Shown one piece after another: positions 1-11,145 of a stretch of 64,000 nt of DNA. Every line of letters begins with the position of its first letter. The first letter of the stretch is position 1. The translations under genes and the position numbers were made by a program. Below the pieces are notes generated by a model. It was not told where the DNA came from. It did no database searches and saw nothing but the letters and a program-made list of their open reading frames with translations. This DNA comes from Chaunax sp. Z400 (Eukaryota > Chordata > Actinopteri > Lophiiformes > Chaunacidae), in NCBI GenBank assembly GCA_037577475.1, contig CM075206.1, positions 11,877,401-11,941,400 on the forward strand, in the 5' to 3' direction.

Positions 1-560
1 AGCGGTTTCACTGCGGGCCATTGCCATATGCCTGCCGTTTTGCTAACATACATACACACATATACACTGGTCATGTGTGACAATGTAATGTATAGGCAAT
101 GTGTAGAACAGAGTTAGAATGGACGCTTCCACAGTTTGTCAGAATAAACTTACACATCCTGATGTACACTGAAGCTCTTTATTGTGGTTGGGATGTGCAA
201 CACAAACTTGCCCCTTGCATGTGTCATACCCCCAATTACAGCCTCCAATGGTGACAGTTGACCTCATTTAAAAATAAGCTCTCATGCATGGATTTTACAC
301 TTGGGGGTAAATTCAGGCCCAAGCTGTGGCTTATGAAAAATTGATTATGATGCCCAAAAAAAGTGGCTGGGGTTACATTTTCTGCAATTTTCTGAGAGAA
401 AAATAAACGCTGTCATCACCCAGGTTATAAAAGCCATGATGGCACATGGTCTCTTAATCACTAACAAGGTCAAAGGGTAATGGTGCTAATGTTAAGTTGT
501 TATATAAAACACACCAAGACTGATTTGAGCATTATACTGCCTTTTCTAGTCATGATTTTT
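1..560. other. Unique AT-rich sequence, nothing recognised
   Basis: No repeat, RNA gene or plausible exon is visible. The only low-complexity item is a short CA-rich stretch near 50-65. Confidence 0.4.
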
Positions 561-795
561 TACCTCCACCAACAAGAGATGGAGGAGGTTCTCTGATCAT
601 CCACATCTGTCTGTCTGTCTGTTTGGAATATATCTGGAAAAAGTTGTCAGTGGATTTTGATGACTTTTTGTTGCGGGCTGGAAGAGTTGGCTGTATTTTG
701 AGGTGGATCTGGGAACCGGTGTGGAATCTGGATCACATTTCTACTTTCCTCAGCAGTGTGAGACATTTTGACATCAATACTTTGCCAATATCATG
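561..795 (+). repeat. Dispersed teleost repeat (cctccaccaa...tgtctgtctgtttg family), diverged copy
   Basis: It begins tacctccaccaacaagagat followed by ggaggaggtt, then a tgtctgtctgtctgtttg block, an 'aaaagttgtcagtggatttt' segment, a 'ggtggatctggga...tggatc' segment and a 'cagtgtgagac' end. These blocks occur in this order in a very common short fish repeat (cctccgccaa ggaggt ... gtttgtttg ... ggatcc ... attgcgagata). A second, reverse-oriented member lies near the right end of the window. Confidence 0.6.
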
Positions 796-3150
796 AAAAG
801 TAATAATAATAGGCCAATCAAAATACAAATACACAGGCAGGGTCTGCCGGTGATGCTCTCATACATAGAGTGGTAGAAAAATGTTATTGCCACCAATATG
901 TGGCTGAGATAATGCAGATTCAGAGTCATGCCAATGGATTTCATGTATCTATAAATGGCAAGAAGCTCTATCTAGATAAATCGATCTGACTCATCCATTA
1001 TGAGGCATCCAGAGTCGGGGAATTAGATGATATTACTTAATTTGGCATGAGGCAGGTCCAAGTAGAGCGACATCATAGTGACATCACCATGCTATATGCT
1101 ATGCCCTGGGTGCACAAATATGCAAAGTGATGATCAGCTGATACATTTTGTTACACCATGATAATTTTTGCAGGATTTTGTTTTTACATAGCATGGAACT
1201 ATTTTCTGATTGTTCAGTTTTAGTGACAATGGCGTTGGCAGAGGTATGCACTCTGATTTTTTTTTTTTTTTTTGCCTTTAACAAACTACAATATCTAATG
1301 CAGTTTGCTCATTAATTGCAATATTTAAAATAAAAAGAAACAGTTTAGGTTAATTTCCATTGTGAAACTGACGAATGTGCATTATTTTAAAATACAAAAC
1401 CGAATGACAACTCATGAATGGTGATTTTACCACAGCTTAACCCTCGCTATGGGGGAGAAGATGACAGCTGGCTCTCTGTGTGAGTGTGTTTGTTAGTGTG
1501 TGTGTGTGTGTGTTTGTTTGTGTGCACTTGTGTGTGTGTTTATCCATGTGTGTAGGCAAGATGACTTAAATCCAAACCGAATGCAGATGATAGGCTTAAT
1601 CCGGTCGTTCTGTAGGTCATGACGAGGATAGCCACAGTGTTTTAAAGCTAACCACATCAATCCTACGCCATCAAAACAGCATAAAACACATGCATCCATC
1701 AGTGTGTCCATATGTACAGTATATATACAGCCAACATATATGAGACAACAAAAAAATGTATAAGTTAATTGATGACTTTAATTTCCAAGAACAAGAAAAC
1801 TAAACATATTCTGTAATTCTGAGTTTGAATATACAATATGGACATTTAGATATAAATTTAGATAGAACATAAGAAAAAGAGAGGAAAAAAAGAGAAAGGG
1901 GAGAAATGGCCGAATTAAATGACAGAGACAGCTTAGTCGGACACAAAAAAGTGAGAGTAGCAGAAAGTGATGAAGATAGAGCGAAGGAGACAGAGAGAAA
2001 GTAAGACCAGTGTGCTCTGTGTCTCACCCCTGATACACGAGCCTCCCAACATCAAGAAACCTTTTAACAACAGGAGTCCATTTAGCTTGGAGTGACTACC
2101 GCAGAGGTTCAGATCTGCACCATCCTTTCCATTAGTTGCACAGTATGTAGACGAACACACAAGCACGTAACACACAGAGGAATAAACAAACGCAGCTACA
2201 AGGACTACATTCACAGAAAACCATCATGAATGCGGACATTCCGCTGCTGAGTCCCCATCACAATGTTCACAAGACGGAGTACAAAACAGACAGGAAAAGG
2301 ACAGGGCTTGTATCCTCCGTGGAAATCAGCTCTAAAAGCTAGAAGCAACCTTGGAGAGGAGAGGAGAGCAAGTGGGCTCAAGAGAAGAGTGAAAGGTTAG
2401 AGGAAAGATGGATGGAAAGGTTAGAGAGGTATAGAAGACATGAGAGGGAACTTTGTGTAAAATGTCAAACGTTCACTTTAAAAAAATGCACTGTGACCCC
2501 TTGTAAATGTTTTATTCAGGTTTGTCTTAAGAGATTATTGATTTTTTTAAAATAATAACTTTGATTAAAACAAGATAATTCAACTCAGTTAAAAGCAAGT
2601 ATAGAAAATATAATGTGTCATTTAATTTACACAGACTGTCCTCTTTGCAGCCAAATTGTAATCAGGGCATGGAGAATGCAACATATATGGTGGTATCTTT
2701 ACCATTTCACAATGATTTTAATTTCAAACTATCGAACAGAAGCATTATGAAACTCGTGAAAGTGCAAGTGGGCAAAGTTGACATGAAGAACTTCTGTCTC
2801 TCGGTAATACTTCTGGGACGCTGGAATAAAGTACTGCACCTTCCTGAGGCGTTGCTGGCCTAATTCTAATGAGGAGATGTGCTCACATAGGTCATTGATG
2901 AATTATGTTTTTCTTCTGTATTTATTGGGATAGATGCAGGCTTTCCTGTTAAACTTCTCTCCAAATGAATGTTCACCAGAGATGGCATAAGAGATAGAGG
3001 GATCATATCCTTGATTTTGCCATCTCTTTGTATTTATTATGGTTATGTCAGGCTTAAAGGACTCTAGAGTTATGGGTCATAACTAAGTCAAAAATATGAG
3101 GTATTTGAGTGTAAAACCATAGGCTAAAGACTAAAGTTTTAGAATCCTTA
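796..3150. other. Unique sequence with T-run, GT-rich and purine-rich tracts
   Basis: This holds a poly-T run (1257-1273), a GT-rich stretch (about 1476-1553) and a purine-rich stretch (2346-2460, gagaggagaggagagc and similar). Nothing resembling an exon is seen. Confidence 0.4.
1476..1553. repeat. Interrupted (GT)n microsatellite
   Basis: GT-rich sequence with a pure (GT)n core at 1496-1513, followed by gtttgtttg and a second short GT run. Confidence 0.75.
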
Positions 3151-3159
3151 TCCTCAGGT

Positions 3160-3620
3160 ATAAACCCCTAATGGTCAGGCACCAACATATCTTAAAGAGC
3201 TCCTAGTGCCCTATTACCCAACTAGACCATTACACTCCCAGGATGCAGGGTTACTTGTGGTCCCTAGTGTCTCTAAAAGTAGAATGGTAGCCAGAGCCTC
3301 CAGTTATCGGGCTCCTCTCCTGTGGAAGAGGAGGCAGACATCGTCTCCACATTTAAGAGAAGGTTTTAAACTTTCCTCTTTGATAAAGCTTATAATTAAG
3401 GCTGGCTTAGGCTAGCCCTTAGCTATGCTACTACAGGCCCAGACTTACTGGGGGACTTCCCATGATGCACTGAGCTTCTTTTCTCCTCCTCTCCCTCCCT
3501 GCTCTACACATTCATGTCTTATTAATACTAAGTTATTAATAACTGCTTTCTCACCCCACAGGGACCCGAGGGTCATGGTTGGATCTACTGCAGGGATCCT
3601 GATTGACACCCACTAACGTT
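3160..3620 (+). mobile_element. 3' end of an L2/CR1-like LINE (reverse transcriptase C terminus plus 3' UTR)
   Basis: Translating 3172-3333 gives APTYLKELLVPYYPTRPL, then SQDAGLLVVP and YRAPLLWK. This APxYLxELL ... APLLWN pattern is the conserved C-terminal end of ORF2 in L2/CR1-type vertebrate LINEs. A frame disturbance follows the LLWK motif; then come remnants of the terminal FK..L...F pattern (about 3355-3390) and a 3' UTR with cccatgatgcactgagct. The copy is severely 5'-truncated and inactive. The 3' boundary near 3620 is approximate. Confidence 0.75.
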
Positions 3621-3680
3621 TATTGTTATCATTATTATTATCATTTTTATAAATACTAATTGCATTCTTTCTATTATTAT

Positions 3681-3702
3681 GTTGTTGTTGTTGTTGTTGT
3701 TG
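3681..3702. repeat. (GTT)n microsatellite
   Basis: About seven perfect GTT units, preceded by ATT-rich sequence that may belong to the LINE tail just upstream. Confidence 0.8.
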
Positions 3703-5904
3703 CTGCCCATGTCTGCATCTGCTATAAAAATAAAATGACAGTAAAAAAAATAGATGACAGTAGTCATAGCAAAATGCAGAAACGACTAAATGAAGAGAGA
3801 AAAGAGGAATGACTGATGAAAAATGAGAACAAAGAAATTATATTAGCCTCAGCTATACAGCTCTCAGACAAGAATAGAGTGACTAACAAGACCTGGCTGT
3901 GCTAGGTGAGCATTCAGAGGAGGCAAAATCCACTAAAGCTATAGAGGCAATTACTCTGCATTTGGTCTCGAACTGCAGCAAGCAAAAGCAAATAATTTCT
4001 CATACTTAGAGACCTATACACACGATAAGACACAAATACGCAACCAAATATGAGCTCATAGATACATTTTACCAAGCAGACACATCCAGACGCAGACTCA
4101 TACATACACACATACACTCTTCAAATGTCAGAATAAAGTCAGAGTGTTTGCTTCACTGCTGATGACGTCTTTGTAACATTAACTGTGATTGACGGCGGAG
4201 GTTTCTATTTGTACATCTATCTGCATCTGTGTACATCTTTCTATGTGTGTACTGTATAGAAATAGCTTTGTCCACATCTGCCGCACTTTTTTTTTTTAAT
4301 CTATATCAGTAAACCTCTATTTAAAAATACAGCAAAGAGACAATGCAGCAAAATGAATTAAGGAGAGCTCAAAAGAGAGACAAGAGAGAGAGAGTCTGAC
4401 AAATGGAGAGGAAAATACAAAGACAGGGTCTAAGTGATGAGGCAGACGAGGCGGCCGATGAGTGACAGAATGCAAAGGGAAGTGAAGGAGACCGAGACAG
4501 AGAAAAGAAAGGTTTGCCTTAATGTTATTCCGAGCTTCAATCAACGCTGGCCCTACTCTGCTCTCACCCAATCATCTTAACAACACACTCACATTCACAC
4601 ACTCAAGCACACTTCTACAAATATCTTTATGCACATCAACTTTGGTCTGACAGTCCAAGTGTCATGGCAACGGTTCAAATAGGTTCAAAAAAACAACAAC
4701 AAAAAAGCAAGCTCTGAAGGAGAAGCAAACCGAGGAGTTGAGAAATGCACATAAACCCAGTGAAAAGCTGGTCGGCAGACACATGAGGTGGTCACGTTGA
4801 AAAACCCAAATTGACAGAGGGAAGAAGTGTTGAAAGTGAGAAGAGTATAGTGCTACAGGACCAAGTGAAGAGAGGTAAACAGACATGAAGAGAAAGTGGT
4901 AAAGCCTGGGTTTAGACAGGCCTTTATGGGTTCACAGACACAGACACCCTTTGAAGTGGTGAGGAGATTTTGGGCTTTACAACTCCTGCAAGAGTGACTG
5001 GAGAAAGGCGGAAATTTGATTAAAGTTACGCACACAGACATGACGAGATACTAGAAATCAAGGAATCAAGGACCGCATCAAAAATGGATTATGAAAGAGT
5101 GAAGATGAAGGAAAACGAGAGGGTGGCTACAAAGAGCTGCATAGATGTTTCAAAGTGAGAAAAATGCAGACATTTCCTGAAAGCATCTGTAAAATCGTCA
5201 CACTTCCGACACTGGCTTTGATATCATTAATGGCAGCTGTTTGTAGATGGAATGAGTAAACGGCTTTGTCTTCACCACTGCAAAGCCTGAAGATTAATTA
5301 AAAAAACAAACTCTACAAACACCTTACACAGTTTGTTACATTTTAAATTAGTGCAGATAATGAATTATTAATTAATTCTCAATCAAGCAAATGAGTGCTT
5401 ACCTTGGTCTAGTCTAAGGTAACCTAAGGTAAGTCTAAGGTAAGGAAAGCCTGCACTGTTTAACATAATTTAATACAATAATCTATAGCCTACAGGAACT
5501 ATTGGACGTACACTGCATTGGATTGGGTCTTTAAATCAGAGTAAATAATATGTTTGGGCAGGTGGCAGGTTGATGATTTGTGCTCACACAGGGATTTAGA
5601 TTAACTCATAGCCGATGCATTCATCATCATCATCATCATTATCTCTGTGCATGTTGTACTCACGTGTTTGATTACCATGAGGTCCTCAACAATATGGTTC
5701 TGGGTCAGCTTGTTTTCTTGAGCATTTTCGGTGCATACTATAGCTAGTCTACTCAGCCTCTCTGTAATGCCTCAACCAGACAAGTCTGTCTGAAAGCAGT
5801 GTTGGATATGATTGTGCTAGGTTGTTAATGTTACACTTAGTCGCCCATGTAGACAAGCAGCTATTTTATTTTATTTTTTATTTTTTATTTTTATTTATTT
5901 CACA
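3703..5904. other. Unique AT-rich sequence with a short tandem repeat and purine tracts
   Basis: It holds purine-rich segments (4360-4400, 4490-4515), a T-run (4288-4297), three close copies of a ctaaggtaa unit (5413-5444), a (CAT)n run (5622-5639) and a TTTTA-rich tract (5863-5902). No exon is visible. Confidence 0.4.
5413..5444. repeat. Short tandem repeat, three copies of ctaaggtaa
   Basis: Three copies of CTAAGGTAA-type units follow one another with 1-2 base spacers. Each contains GGTAA(G), which resembles a splice donor core, but no exon context exists. Confidence 0.6.
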
Positions 5905-6243
5905 CCATCAATACTAGACAAGGGAGTTTGTCATCAACCAAAATACCTAAGAAACATGTAGATGAAACTTTGATTATTTCTTCATTCTGAATATAAAGTT
6001 TGACCTGCTCTTTGTCATATTGTTTATTACCTGCAAATAATATGAAATTTGATTATTTATTTTTTTTTTTTTACATTTAATGACAATTTGTTTGTACGAA
6101 ACCATATTGAATAGTTGAGAAGGTCTTGATTTAGATGTTGGATGAGAGTTGTTAAATCTCGATTTGAGATGAAAAGGTTGGTGTCGTCTGCAAAGAGCAA
6201 AGGGAAAGTGGCGGTCGATACTGCAAACAGATCATTTATATTT
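5905..6243 (-). mobile_element. Internal reverse transcriptase fragment of an L2/CR1-like LINE
   Basis: On the minus strand, 6194-6183 encodes FADD, the polymerase catalytic motif, in the context PLLFADDTNLFIS, followed by WFRTNKLSLNVKK. After a poly-A run (plus-strand T-run 6061-6072) that shifts the frame, the reading resumes with NFILFAGNKQ and later CFLGILVDDKL (to about 5920). Both are typical downstream RT blocks of L2/CR1/Rex1-type LINEs. The left end stops soon after VDDKL. The right end stops abruptly at a MITE, just after the INDL motif that precedes FADD. The copy is a truncated, frameshifted remnant. Confidence 0.8.
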
Positions 6244-6335
6244 ATATATACAGTACCAGTCAAATGTTTGGACACACCTTCCCATCCACTTGAATGGGAA
6301 ACTGTGTCCAAACTTTTGACTGGTACTGTATATAT
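6244..6335. mobile_element. Short Tc1/mariner-type MITE (foldback element)
   Basis: Arms start TATATACAGTACCAGTCAAA and end in the matching inverse TTTGACTGGTACTGTATATA. Inner arms carry GTTTGGACACACCTTCCCAT against the inverse form. The whole 92-bp unit folds into one long hairpin with a small loop near 6286-6292. A CAGTACCAGTCAAAAGTTTGGACAC terminus is familiar from Tc1-like elements in fish, which insert at TA. It sits at the edge of the LINE reverse transcriptase fragment. Confidence 0.8.
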
Positions 6336-7565
6336 CACTGTTAGCATGGTTCACTGATGCAGGAGACTCAACCTATGTGGGAAGGCCTTCGTTCCAAGTG
6401 GTAGATTTTCCTGACTGTTCCTACCAAGAGCTTAATTTCATTGAGCCTTAGTGATGATGAAGCTAAGCCAACCTCTTGATAGAGCCACCTATGTGCGCCA
6501 TCATGATGCTTGATAGGCACCAGAGGTGAGTTTGGAAATTAGTGGGTGATGTTGTAAATCAGGTAGATCCGGCTTGTTTAGCGCTGAGAGTGTTTCTGGA
6601 GCTCTACAAACTACGGATGAGCAAGTTGGAGCAATTGATCCAATCAATGCACTCAGTCTTAGAGCAACAACAGACTGTGAAACAGTGCTGAGACAAAGTA
6701 ATATAGATTGCGACCAAAATGATCTTGCTACATTACTTTACAGGTTTTTGGTAAGGTGTGAATGCTACTGTGGCATCGGGGGTTTGATTAGCTCAGGACT
6801 AGGGAGAGGAAGTAGGTGTGCTTCGGGGGAAATCGGGCCAGGGAAAGAGAGCTAATTATTCCAGGTGGTTGGTGTTGAACTGATTGCTCTCTCTCCCTCA
6901 TATTGCAGCATGCTGGACCTGGACAGCTCTGCCTGTGTGACATTGGAGACCCTGGATGCAAGGCGTCCATGAATTTGGGACTGAATCAGCTGAAAAGCTT
7001 GTGTTTGAGGTGGTGTTTACTTATATGTTCAAAGAATAAAGACTGTGAATAACCGTCATCATGGTGCAGTCACTGAGAGAACCCACACACACATCTTACT
7101 GCTAAACATATGCAAATGAACAGAGTTTCTAACTATTGCACAAAAAAGGAACAACAAGTGTAAACATACTTAGCAGTTTAGCAGCTCACAGCTTCTTGTT
7201 GTTGTTGACTGTAGCTCAAAATGATTAATTGGTATGTATATTCAAGAGCAAATACCAGTCACTTCTAGTAGTTTACATGCTATTGTGCATATAGATATAT
7301 GGTGCATGAAACAAATTACATCAATGATTCCCTCTGGGATTTGTGCACTTTCAATTATTTTCTTTTGCTTGTTGCTCCCTAATTTATCTCAATGATCTGT
7401 TGAACTGGAAAACAGCTGCTGAAACAAGCTAACAGAACAATCCAAACCCAATAAAACTTAGAAAGGAAAAAAACAACAACATCCAGTAAAATTCAATGAA
7501 CAACTTCAAAACACATGCATGCAGATAGATGAGATGTAAACTATATGTCAGTGCTATTGGGGATG
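6336..7565. other. Unassigned sequence, possible degraded repeat at 6830-7050
   Basis: A 94-codon open frame at 6574-6855 (plus) has no recognisable domain. The stretch from about 6830 to 7050 (cattattgcagcatgctggac region, then aataaagactgtgaataa at 7036) looks like the 3' part of a retroelement or LTR because of its polyadenylation-like AATAAA, but I could not assign it. The rest is unique AT-rich DNA. Confidence 0.3.
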
Positions 7566-7720
7566 TGGAGTGGTGCAAGAAGTACTCAGATCTTTTATTT
7601 TAAGTAAATGTAGCATTACCACAGTGTTAAAATATTTAAGTCAAAAGTACAAAAAATATAAGCTTCAAAGTGTAATCATAAAGGTTTCTGTTCTGTTATG
7701 GAGAATCACTCATTAAGCAG
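7566..7720 (+). repeat. Dispersed teleost repeat (agaagtactcagatctttta family)
   Basis: The string gtggtgcaagaagtactcag, then taagtaaatgtagcattacc and acagtgttaaaatattt, closely matches a very abundant percomorph repeat with the same order of motifs (GAAGTACTCAGATC, AAGTAAAAGTAGCAATACC, ACAGTGTAAAAATA). It is probably a non-autonomous DNA transposon. The 3' half is too diverged for an exact boundary. Confidence 0.65.
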
Positions 7721-8400
7721 CTTCCACCAGAATGCACAAAGCCAAAACCTCTGTGCTCTGCTTCATTATTTTTGAAGCCCTTCAGGCATGAATTTGAGTC
7801 ACAGCAACCTTTGGCTTTATTTGAATAAAATCGATCCACTCTTGATTACACCACTAAAAGTCGTGTCCACGCTTGACAGCGTCACACCCTCAATTTGTTC
7901 CAACAAGCCATGAGATGAGAATACAACCCAAAACCACCTACACTGGTTGCCTAAATGCAAATAAATATGCAATAGCATGTTGCAGACGACACAGATACAC
8001 ACACAGACACGAGAAGGACGACACTGATGCTGAAAGATGTGGGCAGATAAATGCAAACAGCTCAACATCTCTCACACACATGAACAAGGCACTGGCTCAT
8101 TAGAAAGCCTGCAGAGAAAGAAAGAGAGGTGATTGTTAATAGCTTTTGGCTTCAAAATACAGCACATGCAGCACTGTTGAATGTAGAGGTGCTTTGTTTG
8201 TAGCATATTTTGCATCTGTCCCCAAGACAAGCCGACAATGTCATTTAATTCGATAGGAAAGTCCTTATAAGGTACTTCACTAGAGAAACTTATGAGCCTC
8301 TAGCTAAAGTTAAGATAGGAATCATTTTGTGCTCTTATGCCATCATTTAGTTCTCTCGTTATCCAGTCATTCACACATCTCACATATGCTCAGTCTTAAT
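7721..8400. other. Unique sequence, nothing recognised
   Basis: AT-rich, with a short CA-rich patch near 7995-8010. No exon, repeat family or RNA gene is visible. Confidence 0.4.
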
Positions 8401-8762
8401 TTCCTGCTCTCATTGTCGGGGCTGTGAATTGAGATATCAGCTGTTCTCATCAGCTGATCACATCTTTCTGTACCTCTAGTTCATTAATGCGCCCCCGAAC
8501 CTCCCCATCACCACTCAGTCCTCGCACATTCATCAGCTTCATAATTAATTTCAGCCTCATCAGTCTCAGCAGAGTCACCAGCCACCACCACCACCACCAC
8601 CTCTATGTGGAATTCATATCGCTGCTGCTCGGGGCAGATGGCCCTCAATCACAATCTCCCTGAAGAGTCTAAGCGCCAAAGACTTTCTGACAGACTAATT
8701 ATCACAAATCATCTGCTGCCATAAACAATTATCTTCACTTCAGTCACTTGTCTCTCCTGATT
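8400..8762. promoter_or_regulatory. Candidate conserved non-coding element with homeodomain-type motifs
   Basis: This is complex, non-repetitive sequence with balanced base composition. It contains ATAATTAATTT (8541), CTAATTATC (8695), AAACAATTATC (8723) and a CAGCTGAT pair (8439, 8450). It differs in texture from the surrounding AT-rich DNA. A (CCA)n run is inside (8583-8601). The enhancer reading is an inference; no alignment was possible. Confidence 0.3.
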
Positions 8763-8777
8763 TATATGAGGTCATAG

Positions 8778-8815
<38 letters not shown>

Positions 8816-8870
8816 GTGTGTGTGCGCGTGTGTGTGTGTGCGTGTGTGCGTGTGTGTGTGTGTGTGCATG
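8778..8870. repeat. (GT)n microsatellite with GC interruptions
   Basis: About 90 bp of alternating GT with several TGCG steps, which points to an older, partly degraded array. Confidence 0.95.
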
Positions 8871-9040
8871 TCCCATCCAACATTTGTGTTTTGTAGGTTT
8901 AAGTATGTGAGTATTAATTATGTATTTTTTCTCAATCCATCACTCTCTTACTTTTTCCATCCTTACCTACACTGTTGCCAGCTCTTTCCATATCTCCTTA
9001 TTTATACAATGTCATTATGAAATATTGTAAAGTATTATAT

Positions 9041-9042
<2 letters not shown>

Positions 9043-9108
<66 letters not shown>
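9043..9108. repeat. (TG)n microsatellite, about 33 units, uninterrupted
   Basis: A pure dinucleotide run, likely highly polymorphic in length. Confidence 0.97.
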
Positions 9109-9110
<2 letters not shown>

Positions 9111-9448
9111 AGCTAGCTGTTATTCGTTTTACAGAAACTATTCAGAACTGTCTCCACTCCAGCTGAAGATTTAAAATTCTCTTTTTCAACTCCTCTCCTG
9201 TAGACCTCTGTTTGTTCATTGTATGGTGTGTGTCTGTGTGTCTGGGGGGGTGCAAAAGAAAAAAAAGACGAGGCTAAGGGAAATAGCAGATCAATCAAGG
9301 AGAAATTAGAGAAAAGAGAAGCGAGAGATGTGGCATCGAGCGACAGTGAGTGGGTTGCTTTCACAAAAGAAAAGTTTGAAGAGGATTTAAAGCAAAGTGC
9401 CTCTGAAGGATATAGACGTTTTTAATCCAGTAACAAGGCCATATACTA
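9109..9448. other. Unique sequence between microsatellite and SINE
   Basis: The plus-strand open frame at 9219-9425 is lysine/glutamate-rich because the DNA is purine-rich. No domain or splice context supports it as an exon. Confidence 0.4.
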
Positions 9449-9449
9449 A

Positions 9450-9690
9450 ATAATAATAATAATAATAATGATACCTTTATTAGTCCCACATGGGGAAATT
9501 CTTTCTCTGCATTTGACCCATCCCTGAGGAGCAGTGGGCTGCCACTACATGCGGCGCCCGGGGAGCAAATTGGGGTTCAGTATCTTGCTCAAGGATACTT
9601 CAACTTGTGGACTTGCAGGGGCTGAGGATCGAACCACCGACCTTTTGTTCCGTGAATGACCGCTCTACCCCCTGAGCCACAGCCACCCCG
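9450..9690 (-). mobile_element. tRNA-derived SINE with (TTA)n tail
   Basis: On the minus strand it starts GGTGGCTGTGGCTCAGGGGG (polymerase III A box TGGCTCAGGGG near 9682-9672) and has a B box GGTTCGATCCT (9635-9625). It continues through a CTTGAGCAAGATACTGAACCC core (near 9600-9575) and ends GGGACTAATAAAGGTATCAT plus an (ATT)n tail (9470-9450). Head, core and tail are all present, so this copy is close to full length. Its tRNA part is a repeat, not a functional tRNA gene. Confidence 0.9.
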
Positions 9691-10476
9691 TGATGGCTGA
9701 ATGGTGATTATGTTGATAATGTTAATGATGTAAGCACAATCTTATATCATAAACTTATAAAGCGTTTCACACTGCCTCAGGTGAACAGTATGGGTACACT
9801 GCTTATGATTCATCTGTAGATCAACTGTTAAGAATCAGTGGGTTGGATCAGAACAGGAAGCAAATGACGAGGATTGTCAGATGAGTACAGATGTAGAACA
9901 AGAGGGAAAAGGTTATTGGTCATTGTAAAGTGAAAGACAGTAAGGGGAACAATAGGGTGGAGTGATAAATTATTCATAAATATCTGACTCGGTACATTAT
10001 TTAACAAACACAACGTCAGTGGAAAGATGCAACCTGCAGCCACTCATTCGCTATTAATGGTAGTTTGTAAGAACGGTCTTTCTTCGACACCACAGAAACC
10101 CATCATACACAAGATGCACTCTCACACAACCCCCCTACACACACCGTATTCTGAAAAGAAAGAAATTGCCAACACCTGGTGAAAGTTCTGCAGGAGTTCA
10201 TACACCATTGATCATTCCTGCACATTATCCTCCTCCACCAGTACAGCAAGATGTTTTGCTAATCCTGTGCTGTTCGTAGGTCATAAATGTTAACAGCCAT
10301 ATAAAATTTCATTCACAGATCTCACAGGGTTGGGCAGGAGGCCCAGGGCATACGTGGCTACGGGCAAAACATAACTTTGAGCGGTAGATAAACAAATTAG
10401 AAGGTGTTGTTGTATCTCTGGAACTGCATGCACCCACTGGCTAAGGATTAATTCTTCACTGCTGTGTCTCTTCTTC
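9691..10476. other. Unique sequence, nothing recognised
   Basis: AT-rich sequence without an exon, repeat or RNA signature that I can support. Confidence 0.4.
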
Positions 10477-11145
10477 TGTTATGGTTCAGCAAAATACTGG
10501 ACCCAAATGCAGACAAAACTGGAAGGAGAGAGTGCAGTTCAGGGATTTAATAAAAGAATAGTCCAAACATAACATAATAGTACAAAATGAAAGATCAGGC
10601 CAAAATGGTAGGAACACAGGCGGTAACAAAAATCCAAAAAGAGCTAATTCTGCTCAGCGATTGACCGTATCAGGTCACGAGGTTGACCTAGTGGCCTTCT
10701 GTGCTCTCATTGGTCCAATAAGATCATGTGGTCAGCATTGTTTTACTTGATGTTAAACTTTATGATATATTTTCCTCAATATATACGATCTGGGAAGTCA
10801 GGAATATGGTGGATAAAATATATAGGAAAAAGTAGCCGGCACTTCCTGGGCGAGTAGTCGGCCGTTTTGCCGGCTGTCGGCGCTTGTGGAACACCCTGAA
10901 ACAGGTGCCACAGGGGGGAATAGACAATTGGGGCCGGGTGGAGATAATCAGACACTCATGGTGGAGGGAAAAATCAAGGGGAAGACACAAGAAAGGTGCA
11001 GCAATAAATTAACAGACAGAGAATACATGAGTACAGCACAATGACATGAAAATAACACAGGAAATGTAAAGCACAAGACATGACACAAGAACACGGCTTA
11101 CAAAATAAAACAGGAAACAACAAACTCATAACCCAGGACCATGGC
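10477..11145 (-). mobile_element. LTR-like element, probable solo LTR
   Basis: On the minus strand it begins TGCCATGGTCCTGGGTTATG and ends GAACCATAACA, giving the 5'-TG...CA-3' ends of an LTR with short related inverted termini (TG.CATGGTCC against TGTTATGGTTC). Near its 3' end it reads AATCCCTGAACTGCACTCTC, then GTCTGCATTTGGGTCC, a tail I recognise from fish LTR elements. Middle sequence (about 10680-10830) is AT-rich and may be a nested insertion. No clear target duplication is visible (cttc left, tcta right). No internal retroviral-type genes are present. Confidence 0.55.

Noticed and set aside
6574..6855. 94-codon plus-strand frame
   Set aside because: No domain, and its surroundings appear to be degraded repeat DNA. 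It is not supported as a gene.
9625..9682. tRNA gene suggested by A and B boxes
   Set aside because: The boxes belong to a SINE head followed by a SINE body and (TTA)n tail. No complete cloverleaf is expected.
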